Below, in pieces: positions 1 through 9,057 of a stretch of 64,000 bases of DNA. The stretch is from Algoriphagus sp. AK58 (lineage in GTDB: Bacteria; Bacteroidota; Bacteroidia; Cytophagales; Cyclobacteriaceae): positions 1-64,000 of the forward strand of contig NZ_QEIG01000017.1 of NCBI RefSeq assembly GCF_014324365.1. Direction: 5' to 3'. The position numbers were made by a program, and so were the translations under genes. Under the pieces are notes generated by a model. It worked only from the letters and a program-made list of their open reading frames with translations. It was not told where the DNA came from and did not search any database. The stretch's first letter is position 1. Each line of letters opens with the position of its first letter.

Positions 1-2
1 TG

Positions 3-2024
3 AATAATGATCAATACAGTGTGGTCATTACCTACAATCATCTAAACCTTCCCAAGTCCATCATATTCTCAGGGACTGGAAGAAGCCTCACCTATTGGTA
101 CAATGCGGAAGGGGTGAAGGTTCGCCAAGTAAATGTAGAAGGGGCCACTACCACTACCTTGGATTATTTGGGGGAATTTGTGTTTGAAAAAATCAATACG
201 GGAGCCAATACCCTGTCCTATATCATGCATGAAGAAGGACGCGCGGCCTATGAGAATTCAGCGTTCCAATACGAATTCTTCGTCAAAGATCACTTGGGCA
301 ATGTACGTCAGGTAGTCCGTGCACCACAGTCCACGCTGAGAATGGCTACCATGGAGCCGGAAAAGGCCGAGGAGGAAGAGGAGCTGTTTGACAATATCAA
401 GGAATCTCGCCAAGGCGCAAGTGAGCATAACAAGACACCGGGTGGCTATGCGACAGCGTGGCTCAATGCGGATCGTGGAAGAATACTTGGTCCTTCCCGA
501 AGTCAGGAAGTGCAGCAGGGAGACAGTGTGGAAATCGGAGTTTTTGGGAAATATATGGATCCACGAAAAACGCGCCTCCATCCGGTATCCTTTATAAGAA
601 CGGGGGCAAATACGAAGATGATCCAGCAGTTGACTGAATTTGGTCAAAATTTGCGGGCTACCGGTCCCAATGAACTGGCCATAGCAAATGTCATCGCTCT
701 GGTGATTACAGAACTTCAGCAAAAACCCGCCCCCGAGGCCTATATGGGCTATGCCCTTTATGATTCGGATTCGGTACTTTACGAACAGGGCAAGGTAGTA
801 TTATCCAAAGAAGCCAGAAACAAGCACGAGGAACTGATTCAAAAGCTTGCGATAAAGAAAGATGGCTATATCGAGACCTACCTGGTCAATGAAACGGCTG
901 AAAACGTCTGGTTTGACCAATTCCGGATCATGAGTACAGGTCCGCTGATCGTACAGGAAACCCACTATGACCCGTGGGGAGTCGATCTTTCAGGTCTTGG
1001 TTACCAATATGGAGGAATCAAGGTGAATCCTTACCTTTATAATGGTAAAGAGCTGACTAGTGGCCTTGGAGTGATTATGTATGATTACGGAGCAAGATTC
1101 TACATCCCGGCGATTGGGAGATGGTTTGTGCATGATCCTTTGTCGGAGTTGATGAGAAGTAATTCCCCATATAATTATACCTTCAATAACCCCCTAAGGT
1201 TTATTGATCCAGACGGGATGGCTCCTTATTCGGTTCAGGGTACTCCTGTAAATTCTGGAGAAAATGCATCACAGGATAATGGAGATTTTACTTATTCGGA
1301 TGGATATGGGACTTATAGCGCTCGAAATAGTACAGGGTCTATGTCCTTTAGTGGATCTTATACCACAGATACCATAAAAACAGATTTGATAGTTTTCAGT
1401 AATGGTAGGTCAGGAGAAATTTATCATTCCTACATTGAAAGCTATTTTGAGAGGACAGGAAGAGTAGTAGGTGCAAAAACATTAGCTAATAATCGGTTTT
1501 TGGGAAGTAGCAGTATTGATTTCAGCAACTCAAATTTAGCCTTAGATATTGGTGGCGGAATTTATGGAGCGTTACAAGGATTGACTTCTTCTCAAGGTAT
1601 GTGGCTTGGCCAGAACGGGAAATACTATAATAACTCCTGGGGTGGTAATCAATACACAGGAAGCCGTTCAGGAGCTTTAAAGGCAGCTAGTAATTTTAAG
1701 CTAGCTGGTAGAGCTACAATTTTTGGTTCGGCATTAATTGGAATTTATAATACAAGGGTTGGATATCAGAAAGATCGGGGCCAATTTGGATATAATTCGC
1801 AAATGGCAGCTGCTAGTAGTATGGGAAGTATTGTAGGAGGTATAGCTGGTGCAGAAGCTGGTGCTTTAATTGGAGCAAGCTTTGGTGCACTATTTGGTGG
1901 AGTTGGAGCAATTCCGGGAGCAGTTATCGGAGGCGTAATTGGAGGTTTTGGATTTGGGATAGGAGGAAGTTATGTTGGGGGCTATCTTGGTGGTAAAGCA
2001 GTGAATTATTATCATGGTCGATAA
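3..2024 (+). CDS. RHS repeat-associated polymorphic toxin, 3' part, with glycine-zipper tip
   Basis: The frame is open to the left edge, so this is the C-terminal part of a larger RHS/YD-repeat protein; the first in-window GTG (21) is not the true start. The end of the RHS core is clear around nucleotides 1030-1220: [29 protein letters not shown] and [11 protein letters not shown], the hallmark after which the variable toxin tip begins. The tip (about 265 residues) is unlike the other tips here. Its last ~70 residues are Gly/Ala-rich, with repeated GxxxG spacing (VGGIAGAEAGALIG, GGVIGGFGFGIGG), suggesting a membrane-inserting glycine zipper. RHS proteins encapsulate and release C-terminal toxins; the membrane action is inferred. 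The gene is followed after 3 bases by a membrane protein that fits as immunity partner. It is the only RHS copy here still joined to its core. Confidence 0.85.
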   Translation, partial: NNDQYSVVITYNHLNLPKSIIFSGTGRSLTYWYNAEGVKVRQVNVEGATTTTLDYLGEFVFEKINTGANTLSYIMHEEGRAAYENSAFQYEFFVKDHLGNVRQVVRAPQSTLRMATMEPEKAEEEEELFDNIKESRQGASEHNKTPGGYATAWLNADRGRILGPSRSQEVQQGDSVEIGVFGKYMDPRKTRLHPVSFIRTGANTKMIQQLTEFGQNLRATGPNELAIANVIALVITELQQKPAPEAYMGYALYDSDSVLYEQGKVVLSKEARNKHEELIQKLAIKKDGYIETYLVNETAENVWFDQFRIMSTGPLIVQETHYDPWGVDLSGLGYQYGGIKVNPYLYNGKELTSGLGVIMYDYGARFYIPAIGRWFVHDPLSELMRSNSPYNYTFNNPLRFIDPDGMAPYSVQGTPVNSGENASQDNGDFTYSDGYGTYSARNSTGSMSFSGSYTTDTIKTDLIVFSNGRSGEIYHSYIESYFERTGRVVGAKTLANNRFLGSSSIDFSNSNLALDIGGGIYGALQGLTSSQGMWLGQNGKYYNNSWGGNQYTGSRSGALKAASNFKLAGRATIFGSALIGIYNTRVGYQKDRGQFGYNSQMAAASSMGSIVGGIAGAEAGALIGASFGALFGGVGAIPGAVIGGVIGGFGFGIGGSYVGGYLGGKAVNYYHGR

Positions 2025-2027
2025 GAT

Positions 2028-2543
2028 ATGTTTATGAAAATTGAAATGTTGTTTAATATCATACATTACTGTATTTATGTGGCTGATTCTAAGCGGCACA
2101 TATTTTTTAATAAACTGAATCCTTTTGTTCTTATAGGAAGAATTCCAGCCGTAAAGAAAAAGTTTGAAGAGCAGGGAACAACACATTTAGAAGTGACAAA
2201 TAAAATTTGGGAGGATAAAAGATATGGGTTTTCTATAATGATTTCGGGGGCAGGACTTGTTATTGTATTATTTTTTATAATTATGGGTGTTTTTGATATA
2301 TTAAATAGCATTTTTAAGCATCCAATTAAATCTTCTGAATCTCCCTTTCTGATATGTGCTATAGTTGCATATATAATTTGCCATTTTACAGTTTTTAAAG
2401 ATGATAAATACCTCAATTATTTCAGACAATTTAGTAAATGGACAAAGAGACAAAAATGGAAATATGGATTATTCTCATTTGTTTTTGTGGTTGGGTCATT
2501 TGCCTTGTTTTTTTATAGTTTTAAATTTATAACTAAATTTTGA
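2028..2543 (+). CDS. Multi-pass membrane protein, candidate immunity protein to the RHS glycine-zipper tip
   Basis: This 171-residue protein begins 3 bases after the RHS stop codon, so the two are surely co-transcribed. It has a basic soluble N-terminal part of about 65 residues and then three hydrophobic segments: around 70-95 (IMISGAGLVIVLFFIIMG), 105-125 (FLICAIVAYIICHF) and 145-167. There is no signal peptide and no enzymatic motif. Immunity proteins lie directly behind their toxin and sit where the toxin acts; a membrane-bound protein behind a membrane-type tip fits that rule. Family assignment was not possible from sequence alone. The gene is AT-rich compared with the RHS core. Confidence 0.6.
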   Translation: MFMKIEMLFNIIHYCIYVADSKRHIFFNKLNPFVLIGRIPAVKKKFEEQGTTHLEVTNKIWEDKRYGFSIMISGAGLVIVLFFIIMGVFDILNSIFKHPIKSSESPFLICAIVAYIICHFTVFKDDKYLNYFRQFSKWTKRQKWKYGLFSFVFVVGSFALFFYSFKFITKF

Positions 2544-2606
2544 TAATATGGGCCTTTCTGAGTATATAAGGAGCTAGTTAAAGTCTAGGACAACTTATAG
2601 TTGTAG

Positions 2607-3443
2607 AGTTTCTATATCCTGGCGATTGGGAGATGGTTTGTGCATGATCCGCTAGCGGAGAAGGCTAGAAGGCAAAGTCCGTATAACTACGCACTCAACA
2701 ATCCGATGCGCTTTATCGATCCAGATGGCATGGAGGCGTATTCGGTGATGGGGGGGATTACGGTAGATGGGTATTTAGCTCCTGAAGACGTAAACATGCC
2801 AATATCCCCAAATGGAGGAGGAAAAGAAGTCCAACGTAAAAATGCAGAACGAGCCAAGCAACAACAAGAATCGAGAAATAGAGTAAATAATGAAATTAGG
2901 CAGAGGGCTGGATTAAGGGTAAATGAAAATATGGCTTCAAGTATGTCCTTTCCAGAAAGATCTCTACCAAATTTAATGGTTGCGGAAAGGGCTCAAAATG
3001 TAAGTGATTTAATAAATCCAAGCGGTGGAGCATTAAGAGGGCAGGATGCTTATGGAAGTGGGCACTTTGGAGCCTCTCGAGATGGAGGTGGCAGGAAGCA
3101 TATGGGTATTGATATCTTAACGACTGTGGGTCAAAATTTGGTGTCTCCGGTTACAGGTAGTGCTGTGAATTATACTGGGGCTACCTCTGGAAAGCCTATG
3201 ATCGATATCACACCTTCTAACTCGACCTTAGGTATTGATAAAGTAAGAATATTATATGTTAATATTCCTTCTGGTGTGAATGCTTGGAAAAAATATAATG
3301 TTACAGCTGGGCAAACAATAATTGGCACAGCTGCTAATTTAGGAGCATTGGGTTACCCTAAAGGCATAACTCCACACATTCATGTACAAATAATGGTAAA
3401 AGGGAATTGGGTTGATCCAACTCCATATTTCTTTGGACGATAA
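2607..3443 (+). pseudogene. Orphan RHS tip carrying an M23 (LytM) metalloendopeptidase domain
   Basis: RHS homology starts abruptly after an in-frame stop (2604-2606) with [14 protein letters not shown] and [11 protein letters not shown], so only the last ~35 core residues remain and no normal start exists (GTG at 2640 is the earliest possible). After a charged linker comes a LytM/M23 domain: His154-x3-Asp158 (RKHMGID) and the HxH pair His246/His248 (PHIHVQI), counting from 2640. These are the zinc ligands of cell-wall endopeptidases, so the likely target is periplasmic peptidoglycan. The module looks like a displaced tip that could be moved into the upstream RHS gene by recombination across the shared core. 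The toxin frame is intact, but expression as it stands is doubtful. It is followed by a secreted small protein. Confidence 0.75.
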
Positions 3444-3457
3444 TTTATAACGTAACT

Positions 3458-3877
3458 ATGAAAATAAGTTTTAATTTAGTTTTAGTAGTATTTCTATTTA
3501 GCAATAGAACTTGCTCTCAAAGTATTAATGAAAATTTAATAGGTCATTGGTTGTACGTAGGAACAGAGGAAACAAAAAAAGGGGAGATTGAATGTCCTGA
3601 TCTTTTGGTATTGAACAAAAATGGAAATTATTCTATACTAAATGATTGCTATGGAGGTGATATTGAAAATCCAATAGTTGAGCAAGGCCAATGGAAATTT
3701 GATCCTAAAGAAAATAAAATATTACTAACAAATAGGAAGTTTTTTGGGAATTATATCTTTCATGATTCTGTTCCAATACTACAATTGTATGTAAAGATGA
3801 GTACAGATAAACTATTAAATATTTGTTTTGATAGAGAGGAGTGTATTATTGAGAATTATGAGAATATTTTAGGCTAA
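3458..3877 (+). CDS. Exported small protein, candidate periplasmic immunity to the M23 tip
   Basis: This 139-residue protein starts 14 bases after the M23 tip. The N-terminus is a signal peptide (MKISFNLVLVVFLFSNRTCS), possibly cleaved near Cys19 as a lipoprotein, although the lipobox is poor. The mature part has a lipocalin-like beginning (LIGHWLYVGTEE, then GQWKFDPKENKILL), a pattern seen in small Bacteroidota proteins of the lipocalin-like/META type. The export signal matches the expected periplasmic site of an M23 endopeptidase, which supports an immunity role by position and localisation. No direct motif proves it. Confidence 0.55.
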   Translation: MKISFNLVLVVFLFSNRTCSQSINENLIGHWLYVGTEETKKGEIECPDLLVLNKNGNYSILNDCYGGDIENPIVEQGQWKFDPKENKILLTNRKFFGNYIFHDSVPILQLYVKMSTDKLLNICFDREECIIENYENILG

Positions 3878-3936
3878 AATAAAAAGTAAATGCAGCTTTT
3901 TACCCTCTCTGTTACCAAGGTATTAGTCATAATAAT

Positions 3937-5273
3937 CCCAAATTAAGGGACCATTGCCAAAGTGATTGATTGCCTTAGTAATTTCAGAAGTCCAGCGAAA
4001 GCCGGCTCCGGAAGCCTATATGGGCTATGCGCTTTATGATGCAGACAGTAATCTATATGAACAAGGAAAGGTCATCTTATCCAAAAAAGCCCGAAACAAA
4101 CACGAGGAACTGATTCAAAAGCTGGCGATCAAAAAGGATGGGTACATAGAAACCTATTTGGTCAATGAAACGGCTGAAAACGTCTGGTTTGACCAGTACC
4201 GGATCATGAGTACAGGTCCGCTGATCGTGCAGGAGACGCACTATGACCCTTGGGGTGTGGATCTATCAGGTCTTGGTTACCAATATGGAGGAATCAAAAC
4301 AAATCCGTATTTATACAACGGCAAAGAGCTGACAAGCGGCTTGGGCGTGATTATGTACGATTATGGAGCTAGATTCTATATTCCTGCGATTGGGAGATGG
4401 TTTGTGCATGATCCGCTGGCGGAGAAAGCAAGGCGACATAGTCCATACAACTATGCATTGAATAACCCGATGCGCTTTATCGATCCAGACGGGATGGAGG
4501 CGTATTCGGTGATGGGGGGAGTTGTATTTGATGGGTATGTGGGTGATGATGGAAACGGGAATTACATTGGAGGACATAAGGGAGACGGTTCCAAGGAAAA
4601 GAAACCGAAAAACGAGGGTAGTAATTCAGATGCAACGGAATCACAAACCAATGAGGCGAAAAATGATAACTGTCCTGAATGTATCAATCTTAACCTTGAT
4701 CAGTTTACTGTAACTGCCCCAAGGTGGTGGCCAGGAGTATTAGGTAGAGCAGCGGATTTGTGGTATGCCCAAAATATTACAAATAGTACTTATGGGAGGG
4801 ATTATGGAACTGGATATACTCCACAGTCGCAGTGGTATTCTGATTTCCGTACTTTTGTAGGAGCAGGGTATGGAGTCATCAACAATATGTTGATGTTGCC
4901 TTTGAGCGGTGCTGGATATGCAGATGAGGTATTGGCAGCAGGTGGTTCTATTGGATCAAATGGAAGAGTATTTTGGTCTGGCGGAAACTTAGCAAGAGAA
5001 GCTGCAGAAAACTTTGCTTTGAGTACTGGAGGTAGGACATTAGAGATGACTTTACAGGGAAGGCTCCTGACAAGACTAACAAATTTAACTTCTTACAATG
5101 TCACAGCACCCTTGTGGAGGTGGGCATCTTCATCCTTTGCTAGGAATGCTCAGGGTTCTGTGAATGTATTTCAAAATGCTAATACAGGAGTACGTCTAAA
5201 TAGTGTTTGGAGGACATCAGAATATCCGATATTGAGAGGGAATAATAACATCATCTACCATAATGTCTACTAG
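3937..5273 (+). pseudogene. Orphan RHS tip with a CD38/ADP-ribosyl-cyclase-like NADase domain
   Basis: Recognisable RHS core begins near 3937 but is frameshifted by a small indel and has an in-frame stop at 3963; the usable frame runs from TTG 3966 to 5273 (435 residues). Core ends with [23 protein letters not shown] and [11 protein letters not shown]. An Asn/Lys-rich linker and a TVTAPRWWPG motif precede the tip. The last ~100 residues hold FWSGG, TLEMTLQGRLL, LWRWASSSFA and RTSEYPIL. These align by eye with human CD38 (W125; TLEDTLLGYL with E146; FWKTVSRRFAEAA with W189; E226), giving candidate active-site residues Trp337, Glu360, Trp384 and Glu419. Bacterial polymorphic toxins with this ARC fold are known as NAD-degrading effectors. 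Function here is inferred from the motif order. Confidence 0.7.
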
Positions 5274-5275
5274 TT

Positions 5276-5554
5276 ATGTTAACAATAGAAAAGTTAAATA
5301 TTTATAAAAAATATTCTGGCGATATTGATTTGTGGGCTCGCTTGAGGAAGAAAAATGAGATTTCATTGATGAATGATAATGATTGGAAATTAATTGATGA
5401 CTTGGTCCAGAGTCTTGAATTAATTAAAAAAAATGTAACATCAGAAAATTTCAAATTTCAAACTTTTGAAAGAATACAGGCTGTATGCGAAGATGAAGAG
5501 ACTCAAAATGCTTTGAAATCCTTAGGTGGGAAACATAACTTCAATAGTTTTTGA
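5276..5554 (+). CDS. Small cytoplasmic protein, candidate immunity to the NADase-like tip
   Basis: A 92-residue, charged, leucine-rich, probably all-helical protein with no signal peptide or membrane segment. The ATG lies 2 bases after the stop of the NADase-like tip, the usual position of a cognate immunity gene. Cytoplasmic localisation agrees with a toxin that would attack NAD in the cytosol. I do not recognise the family. AT-rich composition matches the island. Confidence 0.6.
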   Translation: MLTIEKLNIYKKYSGDIDLWARLRKKNEISLMNDNDWKLIDDLVQSLELIKKNVTSENFKFQTFERIQAVCEDEETQNALKSLGGKHNFNSF

Positions 5555-5638
5555 TAGAAAATATTTTAGTTAAAATTAAATAGTATATAACGGACTACCT
5601 CTCCGAAAAAAAATAGTCTTTGGTTAATGTTTTAAATC

Positions 5639-5968
5639 ATGAATTATTATATTATTAGTATTTACCTTAGCCAAGATAAATATCCAGAAATAAGTTCAGT
5701 TTTTGGATTGGATTTTGAATGGGATAATCAGACAGGTAGATTTGAATTCAATTGTGATTTTAAAGAGAATTATTGGACCTGTTTAAATAGAATTCTTGAC
5801 ATAATCGAAATAAATTCTGATAAGTTGGAATCACTGGGAATCAAAAAAGAGAGTATTTCTATTTGGTTTATTTCTGAAATGTCTGAACAAACAAATTTTG
5901 AATTTCCTCCTAACTTATTAGAAAATCTTGGTAAATCAGGAGTCCATTTTTGTATTTCTTTATATTGA
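5639..5968 (+). CDS. Small cytoplasmic protein, second immunity-like gene (possibly DUF4279-like)
   Basis: This 109-residue protein has no signal peptide. Its layout (short N-terminal strand YYIISIYL, a middle with ESISIWFISEM, and an end NLLENLGKSGVHFCISLY) resembles DUF4279-type proteins that often accompany polymorphic toxins, but the match is by eye and weak. It lies 84 bases after the previous candidate immunity gene and has no toxin tip of its own directly upstream. It may be an orphan immunity gene left from a lost tip. Confidence 0.5.
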   Translation: MNYYIISIYLSQDKYPEISSVFGLDFEWDNQTGRFEFNCDFKENYWTCLNRILDIIEINSDKLESLGIKKESISIWFISEMSEQTNFEFPPNLLENLGKSGVHFCISLY

Positions 5969-6033
5969 CAAAAATATTTATAATTCACATAATCACAATC
6001 ACATTAAAATTATTTTATAAAACTTAGTTGACC

Positions 6034-7935
6034 ATGAAAATCAAAATTCTACTCTTTTTATTTCTGAGCCTGATTTTTATTCAATCTTGCGAAGTTAATG
6101 AACTTGACCAAAATCCAACAGAGGAATTGGTTGGTAAAGGTGATCCTGAAAATCTTACGATTTTGGGAAATAAAAGAACGAATCCTTTCACTATTGAAAA
6201 CGCTAAATTAGCTATGCAGATTCTTGAAGCGAAATATCGGAAAGAAAATAGAAGGTTAGGATGTTCTAATTGTTCCACTAGCCTTAGTCCTACTCATAAA
6301 TATGTTAAATTTAAGCCTCAGAATTACGATCAACTTATTGCTTTGGAACAGACTGGGTATGATTTGTGGGATTATCCGCTGGATCAAGACATTCAATTTA
6401 TTGGGGACTATTATCATGATCCTGCAGTAGGCACAGATGGAATTACATATTTCTATACACTTATCCCTTTCCAATATTCAATAAATATTAATGTCCCTTA
6501 TGACATTCTCTCCGATGTTTATTTGTACCACGAGGATGACGGAGATATCCAAGACGTAGACCCATGGACTCCCCGTCCAGGGTGCTATGACCCAAATAGT
6601 ACTGATCCGAACTGTGCAATTGCAAGGGAAACTCTTGTAAGTAATACCTTAAACGCAACAAAAACCCTTGATGATTTAGGAATAAACCGCAAAGAACTGT
6701 ATAACTTAATGATGGAAATTTCCGGAAATGAAGATGAAGTTATTACAGATACAAATGCACGAATAAATTCAACAAATGTTGTGGCCGGGACTATTAAAGT
6801 GCGAGATAATTCAATTAATGCGGATGTGCCTTTAGGTGGAGTTTTGGTTAAAAGCAGAAGGTGGTTCAAACTTCGTAGAATATTAACCAGGCCAAATGGT
6901 CAGTATTCGATTTGTGTAAACTATCGAAAAAAAGCAATAGTATCTGTCCAGTTTTCTAATGGATCTACAAAAATTCGTGGGATCAACAATGTATGGAAAT
7001 TTTGGCAATTTGTCATTCCAGTTAATAAAACGTTGGGAGAATTCAATACCTCTGATTTAGCAAATGTTTCATACACATTTCAATACAATTCAAATCCCAA
7101 TACTAATGCAGCTACTCAGTGGGTTGCCGCACATACTTGGAATACAATCCGAGATGCAGGTTTAAAAAATAGCCAACTTGGAATTAATTATACATCGGAA
7201 GCATTAAATGTTTGGATTTCCTCACGAATTACCCAAACTGCCTCTGCACCAATGCTTCGTACTTTATTTAATACATCTATTGTTTCCCTAGGTTTAGATT
7301 TTTATCTGGCCGGTGTTACAGGACCCATTGGTGTTGTTGCTAAACAAATAATGCAAAATCTTGTCCCAGATATCACTTTAAGATATGGATCAAGTAGTTC
7401 CCAAACTCAGTTTGCAGCTTCAATTATTGAAACTATTTATCATGAGATGGGTCATGCTACCCACTACACTCTGGTTGGGAATGGATACTGGACTGATTAT
7501 ATTTCCTATATTGTTTCAAACGGTGGATATGGATCTAAAAACACAACCGGAAGTGGGAGGATAGCTGTAGCAGAAGCTTGGGGTGCATATGTCGGGGGAC
7601 TTTATGGGAGTATGTACTATGGAGGAGTATCAGGTGGGGCAGGCCAAGCGATTGCTGATAATTTCATTTTGAATCTTGAAAATCAAAAACCATCTGATAC
7701 TTCAAAATCAAATTATTGGATCCCGCGTGGATTGTATTTCGATCTTACGGATACTGGGGAGCCTGGAATTACAGGTGTAGTTGATAATGCTAATCTTTAT
7801 ACACCAAATATGATCTTTGGAAGTCTAAATAGTGGGGTGTTATCTGTAGCTCAATTCAAAACAGATTTATTAGGCAGAAACAACAATTTGCAATCCTCAC
7901 AAGTTAATCAACTAATACAGAGTTATGGATATTAA
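6034..7935 (+). CDS. Lipoprotein zinc metallopeptidase (HExxH) with carboxypeptidase-like regulatory domain
   Basis: ATG 6034 is preferred to TTG 6028 because it directly begins the signal MKIKILLFLFLSLIFIQSC, with a lipobox ending at Cys19. The N-terminal ~190 residues contain a YVKFKPQNYDQL segment and a conserved-looking block seen in uncharacterised Bacteroidota lipoproteins. A short beta domain (VVAGTIKVRDN to ILTRPNGQYS, about residues 247-310) resembles carboxypeptidase regulatory domains. The C-terminal part has a zincin site: HEMGH (His470, Glu471, His474) with a likely third ligand Glu514 in AVAEAWGAY. It is probably a surface or periplasmic protease of unknown substrate. The following lipoprotein gene overlaps its last 11 bases, indicating coupled translation. 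Confidence 0.75.
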   Translation: MKIKILLFLFLSLIFIQSCEVNELDQNPTEELVGKGDPENLTILGNKRTNPFTIENAKLAMQILEAKYRKENRRLGCSNCSTSLSPTHKYVKFKPQNYDQLIALEQTGYDLWDYPLDQDIQFIGDYYHDPAVGTDGITYFYTLIPFQYSININVPYDILSDVYLYHEDDGDIQDVDPWTPRPGCYDPNSTDPNCAIARETLVSNTLNATKTLDDLGINRKELYNLMMEISGNEDEVITDTNARINSTNVVAGTIKVRDNSINADVPLGGVLVKSRRWFKLRRILTRPNGQYSICVNYRKKAIVSVQFSNGSTKIRGINNVWKFWQFVIPVNKTLGEFNTSDLANVSYTFQYNSNPNTNAATQWVAAHTWNTIRDAGLKNSQLGINYTSEALNVWISSRITQTASAPMLRTLFNTSIVSLGLDFYLAGVTGPIGVVAKQIMQNLVPDITLRYGSSSSQTQFAASIIETIYHEMGHATHYTLVGNGYWTDYISYIVSNGGYGSKNTTGSGRIAVAEAWGAYVGGLYGSMYYGGVSGGAGQAIADNFILNLENQKPSDTSKSNYWIPRGLYFDLTDTGEPGITGVVDNANLYTPNMIFGSLNSGVLSVAQFKTDLLGRNNNLQSSQVNQLIQSYGY

Positions 7936-8605
7936 AATAACTAAATTTGATTTTTTTCGACATGTAAGGCTAATTGTATCCCTTGCTCTATTATCGTTCT
8001 CATGTGGTGAGGATGACACATTGTACCTATCGAAAGAGTTTAACTTTCCGGTTACAATTACACCTGCCAGGGAAAATTTTAAGATTGGAGATACGTTGAA
8101 AATTGAAGTTTTAATTCCAAAAATTATGGCAGATCGGGAAAATTCAGTCCAATACCTGTTTGAAAACTTTGATTTCGATCCATTTTTAAGTATTCGTGAG
8201 CTAGGGGATAAATCAAAATTTCTTACAAATCAACCAGGTGCGAATGATAAAGTGAAAATTTTGAATGGAGAAGGCGAAATTTTACCTTTTAGTGAAGCTG
8301 GAAACAAACTAATATTAAATTATACAGGATCAGAATATAAACTTTCAGGTAAATTGGTTTTACTAAATGAGGGAGTTTTTAATTTGTTATTTAGTACTGG
8401 AGAGATCAAAGGAAAGGCTGCAATTATAAATCCACCACCTGGATTTAAAAAAATAATTTCCGGTGTAGGCCCGTCGTATTTTTTGGTTAATTCAGGAATT
8501 GATATAAATCAATTTTTGATTAATGAATACACAAATACTAAATTAGGTTTACCAGATAGTATCGACTGGGCTAGACCATTTTTCTCTTTCCGAGTAGTAC
8601 GATAG
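7925..8605 (+). CDS. Lipoprotein of unknown function, translationally coupled to the metallopeptidase
   Basis: A 226-residue protein overlapping the metallopeptidase gene by 11 bases. The signal ends LIVSLALLSFSC followed by Gly-Glu-Asp, a standard Bacteroidota lipobox and possible surface-export signal. The rest is a beta-rich domain (TITPARENFKIGDTLKIEVLIP is the type of strand pattern seen in Ig-like lipoproteins) with no catalytic motif. The overlap suggests it acts together with the protease as a partner, inhibitor or anchor. Function unknown. Confidence 0.7.
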   Translation: MDIKITKFDFFRHVRLIVSLALLSFSCGEDDTLYLSKEFNFPVTITPARENFKIGDTLKIEVLIPKIMADRENSVQYLFENFDFDPFLSIRELGDKSKFLTNQPGANDKVKILNGEGEILPFSEAGNKLILNYTGSEYKLSGKLVLLNEGVFNLLFSTGEIKGKAAIINPPPGFKKIISGVGPSYFLVNSGIDINQFLINEYTNTKLGLPDSIDWARPFFSFRVVR

Positions 8606-8640
8606 AATATAAACATTTTCATTAGTTCTTTCCCCAGTAG

Positions 8641-8982
8641 AGCTACGCCTTATATGATTCGGATTCCGTCTTATATGAGCAAGGTAAAGTCGTCCTAAGT
8701 AAGGACGACAGAAATAATCACGAGGAACTGATGCAAAAGCTGGCGATCAAGAAAGTTTGACACATAGAAACCTACTTGGTAAACCAAACATCTGAAAACG
8801 CCTGGTTTGACCAGTTCCGGATTATGAGTACAGGCCCGCTGATCGTGCAGGAGGCGCATTATGGCCCTTAGGGAGTGGATCTTTCAGGTCTAGGATATCA
8901 ATATGGAGGAATAGAACAAATTCGTATCTAGACAATGGCAAAGAGCTGACAAGCGGCTTGGCGGTGATCATGTATGATTATC
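8641..8982 (+). pseudogene. Decayed RHS core fragment
   Basis: About 340 bases align with the RHS core copies at roughly 745-1090 and 4020-4365 (for example YDSDSVLYEQGKVV, LIQKLAIKK, VWFDQFRIMSTGPLIVQE) but are broken by stops (TGA near 8758, TAG near 8869) and indels. Homology ends before the core hallmark, so no tip is attached. This is the remains of another RHS duplication. It lies between lipoprotein genes and probably once carried its own toxin/immunity pair. Confidence 0.85.
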
Positions 8983-9057
8983 TGGAATTGCTGTATAGTA
9001 TTAGGCCAAATAATGAGATGTATTATGAGAGAATTACTCTTATATCCTTAAAATCGA

